Positions 18,598-26,552 of a stretch of 64,000 nt of DNA are shown piece after piece; position 1 is the first letter of the stretch, and each line of letters starts with the position of its first letter. The stretch comes from an uncultured Fretibacterium sp. (lineage in GTDB: Bacteria > Synergistota > Synergistia > Synergistales > Aminobacteriaceae), in NCBI GenBank assembly GCA_946186205.1, contig CAMHMH010000002.1:434001-498000 (forward strand). Reading direction: 5' to 3'. The position numbers were made by a program, and so were the translations under genes. The notes under the pieces were generated by a model. That model was given only the letters and a program-made list of their open reading frames with translations. It ran no database searches and was not told the DNA's origin.

Positions 18598-18731
18598 GGT
18601 CAGCATATCTCATTAATCTTGAGAATGTGAGAATGCTTAATGACGGGAGAATTATTTTTGACGATGGAAAAGAGTTAATTATTTCGCGGAGGAGATTCCG
18701 AAAAGTCATGCACGATTTCATGAGCATGTGA
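18574..18731 (+). other. Out-of-frame C-terminal half of the LytTR regulator
   Basis: Translated from AAG at 18576, this gives KSNFTELGSAYLINLENVRM, then a GRIIFDDGKELIISRRRF segment and a TGA at 18729-18731. It matches the second half of a LytTR domain (compare NRGIIINMDCVSSL in the regulator at 22 kb) and is reachable only if the C tract changes length. Confidence 0.8.
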
Positions 18732-18732
18732 A

Positions 18733-18763
18733 GAAAAAAGCCCCCCGCTGTTTTGGGAGGCTT
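18733..18763 (-). terminator. Terminator between the convergent LytTR and PepSY genes
   Basis: AAGCCCCCC and GGGAGGCTT pair with one mismatch. On the minus strand the hairpin is followed by a run of six Ts, ending the PepSY gene; on the plus strand the tail is only weakly T-rich, so it may work both ways. Confidence 0.8.
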
Positions 18764-18786
18764 CATAATTTTCGGATGACTGAGTC

Positions 18787-19125
18787 TTAGTCGTCAAGTC
18801 TGCACTTCAGCACTTTGCCCGTAACAGCGTCAACGTCAATGTCATACTCCTGGCCGCCTGCTATTGCCTCGAAAGTCCACACGGGCTTGAAATCTCCTTG
18901 TTTTGTGTAGTAGTCGTCTTCGTCTTCAAGCTCTACTTTCGTGAATCGGACATCTTTTGCGCTGAGCTGGGCTGTCGCGATTTTCGTCGCTTCTTCCTGC
19001 GTTATCAGCTTCATGTTACGGCGGGCGGCTTTCTCGCGGACGTAGCGTTCTTCATGGCCGTGTGCAAATGCTGCTCCCGACACCGCAAGAACAATAACCA
19101 TAACCGCGCACAATAACTTCTTCAT
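18787..19125 (-). CDS. Secreted PepSY-domain protein
   Basis: A 112-residue exported protein: signal peptide 1-22 (ending GAAFA), then a single PepSY-like domain with ITQEEATKIATAQL and a C-terminal strand YDIDVDAVTGKVLKC. PepSY domains are small periplasmic or surface modules, often linked with peptidase inhibition or envelope sensing. ATG at 19125 follows GGAGG; the upstream in-frame extension lacks its own ribosome site. It lies downstream of three PAP2 genes on the same strand. Confidence 0.8.
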   Translation of the reverse strand: MKKLLCAVMVIVLAVSGAAFAHGHEERYVREKAARRNMKLITQEEATKIATAQLSAKDVRFTKVELEDEDDYYTKQGDFKPVWTFEAIAGGQEYDIDVDAVTGKVLKCRLDD

Positions 19126-19168
19126 GTCTATACGCCTCCTGTATATTAATGCCCGCAAGTTTCACAGG

Positions 19169-20122
19169 TCATTTTCCGCAAACTTTTTTGATGACGAAAG
19201 GCCATAACGCCGCAACAAATATCATCATCAAGAAATCAATCACGAAACACCCGCCCAATTCGGTGATGAAAGGAGCAAAGAACTTCACGCTGTAACTTTC
19301 CATTGAATATATGAATCTGAATATGCCGTAACCTACAGCCGCAAGAATTATCCCCTTCACACTTAATCCCGCAGGAGTGAACCTGATATATTTTCTCTCA
19401 ATGAGTCGCCCCGCAATTATACCTGCAAGACTCCCGCCGTAATAATATACTCCGCTGATCATTTTCGGAACGTTCACTAAGGGTTTTCCGTTCGCGCCAA
19501 AATCAACGTGATACGGCTTGAGACTCACATACGCAAGACCCGCTATTACCGACAAGATTCCGAGAAGCGCAAACGTATTCTCATGCTCAGGGTGAGACAT
19601 CATCACATTCACCACGTAAAGAACAATCACGCTCAGAATAAGCCCGGCAATAACATCCTGCGGGGTATGCGCTCCCAAGTAATTCCGCGAGAACATCACA
19701 GCAAGAATCATCACGGGACATAACAGCCACGTAAGAAATATATTTATGCGGGAAGGGTGCATATACTCTTCATGTGACAATGACGCAAGACCGCCCAATA
19801 TCGGAGCAGCCGTCATAGTATGCCCGCTCGGAAATGAATAACTAGATGACTTATGCCCGTAAGGTATGACTCTCGGATCACGGATAAAAGGACGATAAAC
19901 GCAGAATGTCATCTTGATTACGTTCGCAAGAAACTGGCTGATGCCCATCGACAGAAGAAGGAACATTCCCCCGCGCTTGCTCATACACCAGTACACAATG
20001 AAGGGAACTATCAGCAAGACTCCTTCTGCGAAGTCATCCGATAGCCACACCATGAACGGAGTCAGAATTTCCCCGCAAGAGTCCCGGAGATTCTGAAGCC
20101 ACAACAAATACTCAATGTCCAT
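19169..20122 (-). CDS. PAP2-superfamily membrane phosphatase (copy 3)
   Basis: A 317-residue integral membrane phosphatase. The tripartite PAP2 active site is complete: K-x6-RP in IKMTFCVYRP, SFPSGHTM, and SRNYLGAHTPQDV (roughly residues 69, 98 and 150). The C-terminal half adds five or six further helices beyond the minimal PAP2 fold. Members dephosphorylate undecaprenyl pyrophosphate, phosphatidate or phosphatidylglycerophosphate; sequence alone does not choose. Its ATG overlaps the stop of copy 2 by one base. Third of three adjacent paralogues sharing the N-terminal MDIExLLWLQ. Confidence 0.88.
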   Translation of the reverse strand: MDIEYLLWLQNLRDSCGEILTPFMVWLSDDFAEGVLLIVPFIVYWCMSKRGGMFLLLSMGISQFLANVIKMTFCVYRPFIRDPRVIPYGHKSSSYSFPSGHTMTAAPILGGLASLSHEEYMHPSRINIFLTWLLCPVMILAVMFSRNYLGAHTPQDVIAGLILSVIVLYVVNVMMSHPEHENTFALLGILSVIAGLAYVSLKPYHVDFGANGKPLVNVPKMISGVYYYGGSLAGIIAGRLIERKYIRFTPAGLSVKGIILAAVGYGIFRFIYSMESYSVKFFAPFITELGGCFVIDFLMMIFVAALWPFVIKKVCGK

Positions 20123-21060
20123 TACTTTTTAGCCTCCGTCAGCTTTATCACACACGGCCAGATTGCTACAGTCCAGAACGTGAGAATGACTCCCATCACG
20201 AAACGCCCGCCCTTAACGCCGAATATTGAGCCGAGAAAGTCATAAAGAAACTTGTAATCCCCCGCGAATGTCCACGCTATAAAGTAAACAGGAACAAGGC
20301 CAATCACAGCAAGAATTATCCCGCGAATGTTCAGACCTGTTGCGCTGAAGCCGATATACTTCCGCTCGACGAAACGCCCGGCAATGAATCCCGCCATAAG
20401 TCCCACAGCATAGAACGTATCAAGCATCATCTTTGCAGGGTCAACAAGAAGTTTACCGTCAACGTAATCCATCGGGTAAGGCTTGAAGGCCGTATATATC
20501 ACTCCGAGAACGCAGAGAAGCAGCCCGGCCATGAGGAACGAGGTTTCACGCTCAGGACGATTCATTATGAATGACGCAAGCCATACCGCAAAAAGCCCCG
20601 CCAATGTCCCGCAAATTACATCCTGCGGAGTGTGGACTCCCAAGTACATACGAGAGAACGCCACAAGAATTATTACGATCCCGCAGAGCCACGCAAAGAG
20701 TCGCGATTTCTTGCGAGTAAGAACAATCAGCCCGCCTAATATCGGTGAAGCCCACATCGTATGACCGCTCGGAAATGAATACCCAGATGGCTTATGACCC
20801 GCAGGAATTATACGGGAGTCCCTCACAAAAGGACGGTAAGCGCACGCCGTAACTTTCATGATACCGTTGAGGAATCTGCTCAGGCATACGGACATTATCA
20901 TGAAAAGTCCCGCCTTCTTGCTTATGCACCAGTACACAAAAAACGGCACGAACAATAGCCACGTTATAGCCGCGTGTGAAAGCCAGTTCACAAACGGAGT
21001 CAATATATCGCCGGTTGCTATGCGGAAATCCTGAAGCCAGAGCAGAATCTCAATGTCCAT
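20122..21060 (-). CDS. PAP2-superfamily membrane phosphatase (copy 2)
   Basis: A 312-residue paralogue of its neighbours with the same layout: MKVTACAYRPF, SFPSGHTMWA and SRMYLGVHTPQDV provide the catalytic Lys/Arg/His set. The long C-terminal membrane part is shared among all three copies, as are the phrases GYSFPSGHTM and YxAFKPYPMDY. One base separates its start from the stop of copy 1, so expression is probably coupled. Different loops and C-terminal helices argue for old duplications with separate substrates. Confidence 0.88.
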   Translation of the reverse strand: MDIEILLWLQDFRIATGDILTPFVNWLSHAAITWLLFVPFFVYWCISKKAGLFMIMSVCLSRFLNGIMKVTACAYRPFVRDSRIIPAGHKPSGYSFPSGHTMWASPILGGLIVLTRKKSRLFAWLCGIVIILVAFSRMYLGVHTPQDVICGTLAGLFAVWLASFIMNRPERETSFLMAGLLLCVLGVIYTAFKPYPMDYVDGKLLVDPAKMMLDTFYAVGLMAGFIAGRFVERKYIGFSATGLNIRGIILAVIGLVPVYFIAWTFAGDYKFLYDFLGSIFGVKGGRFVMGVILTFWTVAIWPCVIKLTEAKK

Positions 21061-21061
21061 T

Positions 21062-22027
21062 CTACTTTTTGCCCTGTGTCAGCCTTATCACGCAAGGCCA
21101 TACGAATATCGCCCAGAACATCGTCAGGAATCCGATCACCATATATGCCCATCTCTTTGTGAGCATATCAACAAGCGGATTCATTATGAATGTGTATGTC
21201 TTCACAAAGTTAAACACAAGGCAGTAATACGGAATGAATCCCACAACAGCGAGTATTATTCCCTTCACGCCGAGCCCGGTCGCTTCAAACTTCACGTACT
21301 CGCGCTCAAGGTAACGCCCGGTAATCAGAGCCAGCATCATACCGATTCCGTGAAATGGATCGTTCATCATCGCTACAGGGTCAACAAGCAATGAGCCGTC
21401 AGCCTTGTAGTCTATCGGGTAAGGCTTGTACATGATATACAGCAAATCAGCAGCGCAAAGCACAAGGCCTATCACCATAAACATGTTCTCTTTGTCGGGA
21501 TGAGCGAGAATTTTTGACGAAAGCCACACAGCGCAGAGTCCCAATGTTACGCCGACAACGACATCCTGCGGAGTGTGAACACCGAGATAGTTGCGCGAAA
21601 ACGCCGTGAGCAATAACAGAATCACGCAGAGACACGCAAACCAAGGGGCGCGCTTCCTCGTAAGCACCGTGAGTCCTCCGTAAACAGGCGAGCTCCACAT
21701 AGTATGACCGCTCGGGAACGAGTAACCGCCCGCTGTCTTTATTGCGTCGCCAGCCGGGATTATTCTTGCGTCGCGAATCCACGGACGATAGGCGCAGGCT
21801 GTCATCTTCACAAAGCCGTTGAAGAACCAGCTTATTCCCATTGAGACGAGAAGGAAGAGTCCGTTTCTCTTGCTGATTGTCCAGTACACAAGAACAGGAA
21901 TGAAGATCAGCCACGTTAATGCGAAGAACGACAATTCCTCAAAGAAAATGCTGACCGCCTTGCTGTCCAACGCCGCCTCGATTGAGTTCCTCAAGTCCTG
22001 AACCCAAAGCAAATATGCCATATCCAT
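21062..22027 (-). CDS. PAP2-superfamily membrane phosphatase (copy 1)
   Basis: First gene of the PAP2 cluster, 321 residues. Active-site motifs: VKMTACAYRPW, GGYSFPSGHTMWS and SRNYLGVHTPQDVV. It has a short insertion near residues 18-30 relative to copies 2 and 3. It starts 208 bases from the divergent LytTR regulator gene, with the regulator's putative binding repeats in between, which suggests that this envelope phosphatase set may be under its control (inference). Confidence 0.88.
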   Translation of the reverse strand: MDMAYLLWVQDLRNSIEAALDSKAVSIFFEELSFFALTWLIFIPVLVYWTISKRNGLFLLVSMGISWFFNGFVKMTACAYRPWIRDARIIPAGDAIKTAGGYSFPSGHTMWSSPVYGGLTVLTRKRAPWFACLCVILLLLTAFSRNYLGVHTPQDVVVGVTLGLCAVWLSSKILAHPDKENMFMVIGLVLCAADLLYIMYKPYPIDYKADGSLLVDPVAMMNDPFHGIGMMLALITGRYLEREYVKFEATGLGVKGIILAVVGFIPYYCLVFNFVKTYTFIMNPLVDMLTKRWAYMVIGFLTMFWAIFVWPCVIRLTQGKK

Positions 22028-22134
22028 TGTGTTAATTTTTTCCTCCTTACGACATTTTCATGCCGCAAAATTTTCGCAGGTAAAAATAAATCACATCATC
22101 AAATTTTTCAAGGCCGCAAAGTTTTTGATGACTC

Positions 22135-22171
22135 TTTTTCGTGAACGTCATTTATTTTTCGTGAATGTCAT
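22135..22171 (+). promoter_or_regulatory. Tandem 17-bp direct repeat, candidate LytTR binding site
   Basis: TTTTTCGTGAACGTCAT and TTTTTCGTGAATGTCAT, differing at one base, start exactly 20 bp apart. They lie between the PAP2 cluster and the LytTR regulator, 65-100 bases before the regulator ATG. Direct repeats with two-turn spacing are the usual site form of LytTR proteins. Confidence 0.65.
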
Positions 22172-22235
22172 CTTCACCCTATTGTTATTACTTGTTGACA
22201 GTGAAATAATTTCTTCACGGCAAGGAGGGCTGATT

Positions 22236-22994
22236 ATGTTTCAGGAGATTTCCTGCAATGTAGCAGTAGTTGATGACAAACGAAATGACAGCGGAAAATT
22301 GCAGCGGACTATTCAGAGATGGTTCGCGGAAAATCACAGACCCGGTTCATTCTCTTGCTTCAATGACGGATTATCACTCCTGAAAGTCTTTGAGCCTGAA
22401 AAGTTTCAGATCGTCTTCATGGACATCATCATGGACAAACTGAGCGGCATTGACACAGCCCGGAGACTCAGAGACTCAGACAGCAGATTATTGATAGTGT
22501 TCACGACAGCTTCAGATGAGTTTGCGTTTGAGGCATTCCCCCTTCACCCTTTCGACTACGTTATGAAGCCATACAGCACGGAGAGAGTCGGCCATGTCCT
22601 TAGCGAGGCTGTGAAATTTCTTGAGACCCCTGAGCCTTTTTTCGCGGCAAAAGTTTCACGCAGCACATATTACATACCATTCAGGAAAATTTTGGCGGTC
22701 TTGTCTAACGATCATTTTGTTGAAGTCGTTATGTCTGACGGAAATTCTATGCTCTGCTCTATGAAGTTCTCAGAGGCTGAAGAGTCGCTCATGAATGACT
22801 CAAGGTTTCTCATGTGCAACAGGGGAATCATAATCAACATGGACTGCGTGTCATCGTTGTCGCGGGACAAGTCATCAATCATCATGGCCGACGGATCATA
22901 TTACCCCGTGAGAGTCAGGGGGCGCGGCGAAATAATACAGGCCTTCACTCAGTACCAAATATCGCGGATGAAGAGAGGCGTTAATTTTTGCTGA
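22236..22994 (+). CDS. LytTR-family response regulator
   Basis: A 252-residue AgrA/LytR-type regulator. Receiver domain with VVDDK (11-15), phospho-acceptor D63 in FMDIIMD, FTTASDEFAFEAF and the Lys in DYVMKPY; then a LytTR DNA-binding domain (ILAVLSNDHFVEVVM, CNRGIIINMDCVSSL). The ATG at 22236 has AAGGAGGG eight bases before it; the longer frame upstream has no such site. The stop overlaps the kinase gene start by seven bases, a coupled two-component pair. Confidence 0.93.
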   Translation: MFQEISCNVAVVDDKRNDSGKLQRTIQRWFAENHRPGSFSCFNDGLSLLKVFEPEKFQIVFMDIIMDKLSGIDTARRLRDSDSRLLIVFTTASDEFAFEAFPLHPFDYVMKPYSTERVGHVLSEAVKFLETPEPFFAAKVSRSTYYIPFRKILAVLSNDHFVEVVMSDGNSMLCSMKFSEAEESLMNDSRFLMCNRGIIINMDCVSSLSRDKSSIIMADGSYYPVRVRGRGEIIQAFTQYQISRMKRGVNFC

Positions 22995-24292
22995 CAGTAA
23001 GATACGCTCTCGAGCTCGCAATAATTATACCCGCCGTGATTTTCGGACTAATGCCCGTTATCGACTCGCTGAGAATCAAATTGCCGTTCGCATTCTGGGC
23101 TTTCGGAATCGCAATGGCCGTTATGATTCCTGGAGGGTCATTCATCGGCGTGAAGTATGGAGTCAGAGTCAGGGCTTTGCTTCTTACGTTCTCGGCTGTG
23201 ATCTTCGCGGTGTATTTCTGTGTCATAGATTCTGACGCGGGAAAAAAGTTATTCTGCCTCTTCAACTCGGCTATGCTCTGTTTGTTATGCCCGATGTACA
23301 CGATATACATCAACGCGCCTTACGAGCTTGCGAATGATTCGGGAGTGTTCCTGCTGTCATCGGGAGCAATGAGCTTGATAATTTCCGTCATGATTGGCGC
23401 GGTGTTCTTCAGGACTCTTGCGGTTAAGATTCCCTTTGTGCTTAAGGAAGACTCAATCCGTGATATTTGGCGTTACATGTTCATGCTTCCTCTTGCAATG
23501 TCGGCTGTGATTTACTGGATGACTCCGAACTTCCCCGCAGTAGTTCTTACGGGTCGGGTCAGGCCGGTGGGATTCATTCTCGTTATGTTCCTGACGGCGG
23601 GAATATTTATCTTCTGTCATATCTTCTGGCATATAGTCTCAAGGATCACGGAGCGCGCGAAACTTCAGCAGGAAAATAATTTGTTGACGATGGAAGGCAA
23701 ACGGTACAAAGAGATGTGCTCATACATGGAGTTTACGAGGGCATTGCGGCACGACTTCAGGCAGCATATTGTTGTGATGAATGAGCTTCTTCAGGCCGGG
23801 AAAATTTCGGAGCTTGAAGCGTATATCTCACAGCTTGCAGATAATGCCGGGAAAAGCTACAAGTCATTCTGCGCAAACGGGGCTGTTGATGCTATAGCGT
23901 CTCATTATGACAGGCTCGCGGATGAAGAGGGCGTTAAAATTTCGTGGAGGCTCGGACTTCCTCAAACGCTCCCGGTGAAAGAAACTGAATACTGCGCTGT
24001 GCTGGCCAATCTTGTTGAGAATGCTTTGCGCGCCGTGCAGAGTCTTTCACAAGATAAACGCAAGATTAATGTAGTATCCTCAATGTTGAGCGACTCAATG
24101 CTGGGTCTTTCGGTCGACAATGAATATTACGGCTCAATAACGCTCAACAAAAACGGACTGCCTGAAACGACTCGCGAGGGTCATGGGATGGGGTTGATCT
24201 CGGTGATGAATACGGTGAATCATTACGGAGGGACTATGAGCATAAGCACGGACAATAATATTTTTTCCGTCAACATAATTTTATGTTTGTGA
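22988..24292 (+). CDS. GHKL sensor histidine kinase (AgrC/NatK type)
   Basis: A 434-residue kinase partner of the preceding LytTR regulator. Six or so N-terminal membrane helices (residues 1-210) form the sensor; a short coiled coil leads to the phospho-acceptor histidine in ALRHDFRQHIV (near 255), an N-box NLVENALRAVQ and a G-box GHGMGLISVMN. This layout is typical of peptide or membrane-state sensors. Start is TTG at 22988 with AGAGG in good position. The first small secreted-protein gene begins 60 bases downstream. Confidence 0.92.
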   Translation: MLTVRYALELAIIIPAVIFGLMPVIDSLRIKLPFAFWAFGIAMAVMIPGGSFIGVKYGVRVRALLLTFSAVIFAVYFCVIDSDAGKKLFCLFNSAMLCLLCPMYTIYINAPYELANDSGVFLLSSGAMSLIISVMIGAVFFRTLAVKIPFVLKEDSIRDIWRYMFMLPLAMSAVIYWMTPNFPAVVLTGRVRPVGFILVMFLTAGIFIFCHIFWHIVSRITERAKLQQENNLLTMEGKRYKEMCSYMEFTRALRHDFRQHIVVMNELLQAGKISELEAYISQLADNAGKSYKSFCANGAVDAIASHYDRLADEEGVKISWRLGLPQTLPVKETEYCAVLANLVENALRAVQSLSQDKRKINVVSSMLSDSMLGLSVDNEYYGSITLNKNGLPETTREGHGMGLISVMNTVNHYGGTMSISTDNNIFSVNIILCL

Positions 24293-24293
24293 G

Positions 24294-24352
24294 TATCATT
24301 GCGGGCAAATTTCCGCGTGGTATTAATACATTAACAGGAGGAATTTATCATC
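24294..24352 (+). repeat. Duplicated leader, copy A
   Basis: Begins TATCATTGCGGG, includes a short inverted repeat (GCGGG...CCGC), the perfect 10-bp palindrome GTATTAATAC (24320-24329) and AACAGGAGGAA. It recurs almost unchanged 513 bp further on before the next paralogous gene. Confidence 0.8.
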
Positions 24353-24799
24353 ATGAAACGTTCTTTAGCATTGGCGGCAATACTGGCAATTGTGATTTCG
24401 TCAGCGGCATTCGCGGGAGTTCAGGATTTCGGAAAGTTCACGGTTGACGTTGTGCAGGGATGGACAGCAGATAACCAAGACGGTACAGCCATAATCACAA
24501 AGAATGACAGCTCGGCGCAGCTCACAATAGCGATTGCGGACGCGGGCGGCTCAACAAAGGCACAATTAGCGGAAGCATTCGTCAGCGAATTCAAGAAGTC
24601 CGGGACATACACGAAAATCACAGCACCTGAAGCGGACAAGGACGGTGATTACTCGTGGGACATGACAACATCAGCAGGAGCCGAATCACATGCAATGCTT
24701 ACGATTGAGGGAAAAGATTTCGTGCTTCTCGTCATGACGAACGTACAGAACGCGCCCGATGACTTCACGAAAATGCTCGGCTCAATCAAGCAGAAGTAA
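24353..24799 (+). CDS. Small secreted protein, paralogue 1 of 3
   Basis: 148 residues with a signal peptide (1-21, ending SAAFA), then about 125 residues predicted as alternating strands and helices: FGKFTVDVVQGWTAD, AAITKNDSSAQLTIAI-type strand, and a central helix FVSEFKKSG, ending KMLGSIKQK. The pattern (a strand pair with conserved GW, a helix, a final helix near a Met-Leu) resembles DUF1795/PsbP-like folds; I recognise no precise family. It lies between the kinase and two further paralogues, so it may be a regulated periplasmic product of this two-component system. Confidence 0.75.
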   Translation: MKRSLALAAILAIVISSAAFAGVQDFGKFTVDVVQGWTADNQDGTAIITKNDSSAQLTIAIADAGGSTKAQLAEAFVSEFKKSGTYTKITAPEADKDGDYSWDMTTSAGAESHAMLTIEGKDFVLLVMTNVQNAPDDFTKMLGSIKQK

Positions 24800-24806
24800 C
24801 ACTGAA

Positions 24807-24868
24807 TATCATTGCGGGGATTTTCCCCTGATGGTATTAATACATTCAACAGGAGGAACAACTCTATC
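24807..24868 (+). repeat. Duplicated leader, copy B
   Basis: Second copy of the leader found at 24294, with GGGGATTTTCCCC in place of the first inverted repeat, the same palindrome GTATTAATAC (24834-24843) and AACAGGAGGAA before the next gene. Compensating changes in the first hairpin suggest the pairing matters. Confidence 0.8.
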
Positions 24869-25303
24869 ATGAAACGTTCAGCAGTATTAGCGGCAGTATT
24901 GGCACTCGCAATCGCGTCGGCGGCATTTGCTTACGATTTCGGAGCGTTCACAATGGACGTGGCTTCGGGCTGGTCAGCGTCAGTAAACGGCCCTACAGGA
25001 ATCGTCATGAAGGACGATAAGACAGCTTCACTCTCAGTAACGATAACACCTGCTGAGGGGAACACGGCGAAAACATTTGCTGAAGCATTTGCGGCGGAGT
25101 TCGGGAAATCATTTGCGAAAGTCAGCACGCCTGAAGCTGATTCGGACGGCTCATACTCATGGGAAATGACAACGGCAGCAGGAGTCGAATCACATGCAAT
25201 GCTCGCTGTTGAGGATGGCAAGTGCAAGCTCGTAGTTATGACCGGGCTTGAAACAGCAGGCGGAGAAATGGCATCAATGCTCGAAACCATCAAAGAGAAA
25301 TAA
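24869..25303 (+). CDS. Small secreted protein, paralogue 2 of 3
   Basis: 144 residues from the ATG at 24869 (AGGAGG upstream); the longer frame upstream would run through the leader. Signal peptide 1-21 (SAAFA), then YDFGAFTMDVASGWSAS and SWEMTTAAGVESHAML, closely matching paralogue 1 (SWDMTTSAGAESHAML). High similarity in both gene and leader points to a recent tandem duplication. Function unknown. Confidence 0.75.
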   Translation: MKRSAVLAAVLALAIASAAFAYDFGAFTMDVASGWSASVNGPTGIVMKDDKTASLSVTITPAEGNTAKTFAEAFAAEFGKSFAKVSTPEADSDGSYSWEMTTAAGVESHAMLAVEDGKCKLVVMTGLETAGGEMASMLETIKEK

Positions 25304-25320
25304 ACGGCAACACATTTTCA

Positions 25321-25352
25321 GGCCCTCGGAGAAATTCGGGGGTCTTTTCTTT
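25321..25352 (+). terminator. Terminator between secreted paralogues 2 and 3
   Basis: CCCTCG and CGGGGG pair (one U-G) around an 8-base loop, followed by TCTTTTCTTT. The next gene begins only 19 bases later, so some read-through is likely. Confidence 0.75.
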
Positions 25353-25370
25353 ATACGGAGGTGAAAGAAG

Positions 25371-25808
25371 ATGAAGAAATTTTTGCTGACTGTGATAATT
25401 TTTGCGATGGCTGTTCCTTCAGTGGCAGGCGTGAAACATTTCGGCCCGTTAAGCGTTGAAGTCCCAAAAGGATGGACAGCATCACAGCAAGGCTCAGCAA
25501 CCGTAATAAAGTCTCTGAGGTCAAACGCTTCTGTTACTGTCGCTGTGAATCCTATGGGAGAAGCCTCGCTCGGAGAAATTGCCGGGAGACTCTGCGAACA
25601 GATGAACGGCCATGACCTTGAACGGGACTCGGAAGGCGATTACACGTTCTTGTTCACGAATCACGCGGGGGCAGGGTGCTTTGCGCTTCTCACTGACGCT
25701 GAGGACGGGCGGTATATTCTTCTGTCAGCTTCAGGCGTTGACTCATGCAGCAATAACGAATGCTCCGAGATTGAAGCGGTTATTGACTCTCTCGAATGGA
25801 ACGAATGA
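25371..25808 (+). CDS. Small secreted protein, paralogue 3 of 3
   Basis: 145 residues with signal peptide 1-19. It keeps FGPLSVEVPKGWTAS and the downstream (D)YTFLFTNHAGAGCFALL segment corresponding to SWxMTTxAGxESHAML of the other two, but is more diverged and lacks the duplicated leader. GGAGG precedes the ATG. Its last 13 bases overlap the M48 protease gene, so the two are probably translated together. Confidence 0.72.
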   Translation: MKKFLLTVIIFAMAVPSVAGVKHFGPLSVEVPKGWTASQQGSATVIKSLRSNASVTVAVNPMGEASLGEIAGRLCEQMNGHDLERDSEGDYTFLFTNHAGAGCFALLTDAEDGRYILLSASGVDSCSNNECSEIEAVIDSLEWNE

Positions 25809-26482
25809 AGCGGGCAATAATTTTCGCGGTGCTTTGTGTGCTTCTGACGCGCTCGGAATCGTTCGGCGGAATTGCGCGGGGGACAGCAGAGTCAGCGTGG
25901 CGGAAAATAACTGAGGCTGACGACTTCAGAATGACACCGATAATTTATGATGATGACTCAGAGCCAAATGCTTACGTGAAGTTTCAGGACGAGGAAAATT
26001 TTACGTTTCATGTTACGGCGGGCTTGCTGAAAATTCTTGAGACTGAAGACGAAATAGCCGGGGTATTGGGACATGAAATCGGCCATGTGAGGCTCGGACA
26101 TTACGCGAATATGATTCTCACGGACACAGCGCAGACTCTCATGAACACGAACGCGGATAACATAGATCCACTTGCGCTTGAGATCGGGCGAATTGACTCG
26201 GAGCTTAGAGAGATGAGATTCAGCCGTCAGCAGGAAACTGAAGCGGACGATTACGGCGTGAAACTTCTGCGCAAAGCTGGCTTCAACGTCTGGGGACTCT
26301 ACAATGCAATGAAGCGTTTTGACGATAACGGCTATACTTCAGGGCAAAGCGGCTTCAACTCGCACCCTTCATCACACGAGAGACTCTCACACCTCGCTGA
26401 CATGGCCGGAAAATTTCAGCCCCGCAAAAAGTCTCAGCATGATTCCGTGAATGAGCTTGCCGATATATTAATGGGAAAATGA
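25796..26482 (+). CDS. M48-family zinc metalloprotease, copy 1
   Basis: 228 residues, exported (signal peptide 1-21). Zinc site HEIGHVRLGH near residue 98 (HExxH), with the third ligand in ETEADDYGVKLL near 155. This is the minimal M48 catalytic domain without the membrane helices of HtpX or the TPR of BepA, so a soluble periplasmic protease or chaperone is likely. C-terminal FNSHPSSHERL is also typical. It starts inside the third secreted paralogue. Confidence 0.88.
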   Translation: MERMKRAIIFAVLCVLLTRSESFGGIARGTAESAWRKITEADDFRMTPIIYDDDSEPNAYVKFQDEENFTFHVTAGLLKILETEDEIAGVLGHEIGHVRLGHYANMILTDTAQTLMNTNADNIDPLALEIGRIDSELREMRFSRQQETEADDYGVKLLRKAGFNVWGLYNAMKRFDDNGYTSGQSGFNSHPSSHERLSHLADMAGKFQPRKKSQHDSVNELADILMGK

Positions 26483-26552
26483 TAATGCTTTTGCGTTTAT
26501 GCGTAATATGCGTTATGATTGTCTAAGTAATTTACATTAGGAAGGTGCAAAC

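Noticed and set aside
22029-22235. Longer N-terminus of the LytTR regulator
   Set aside because: It would translate the direct-repeat region; AAGGAGGG marks ATG 22236.
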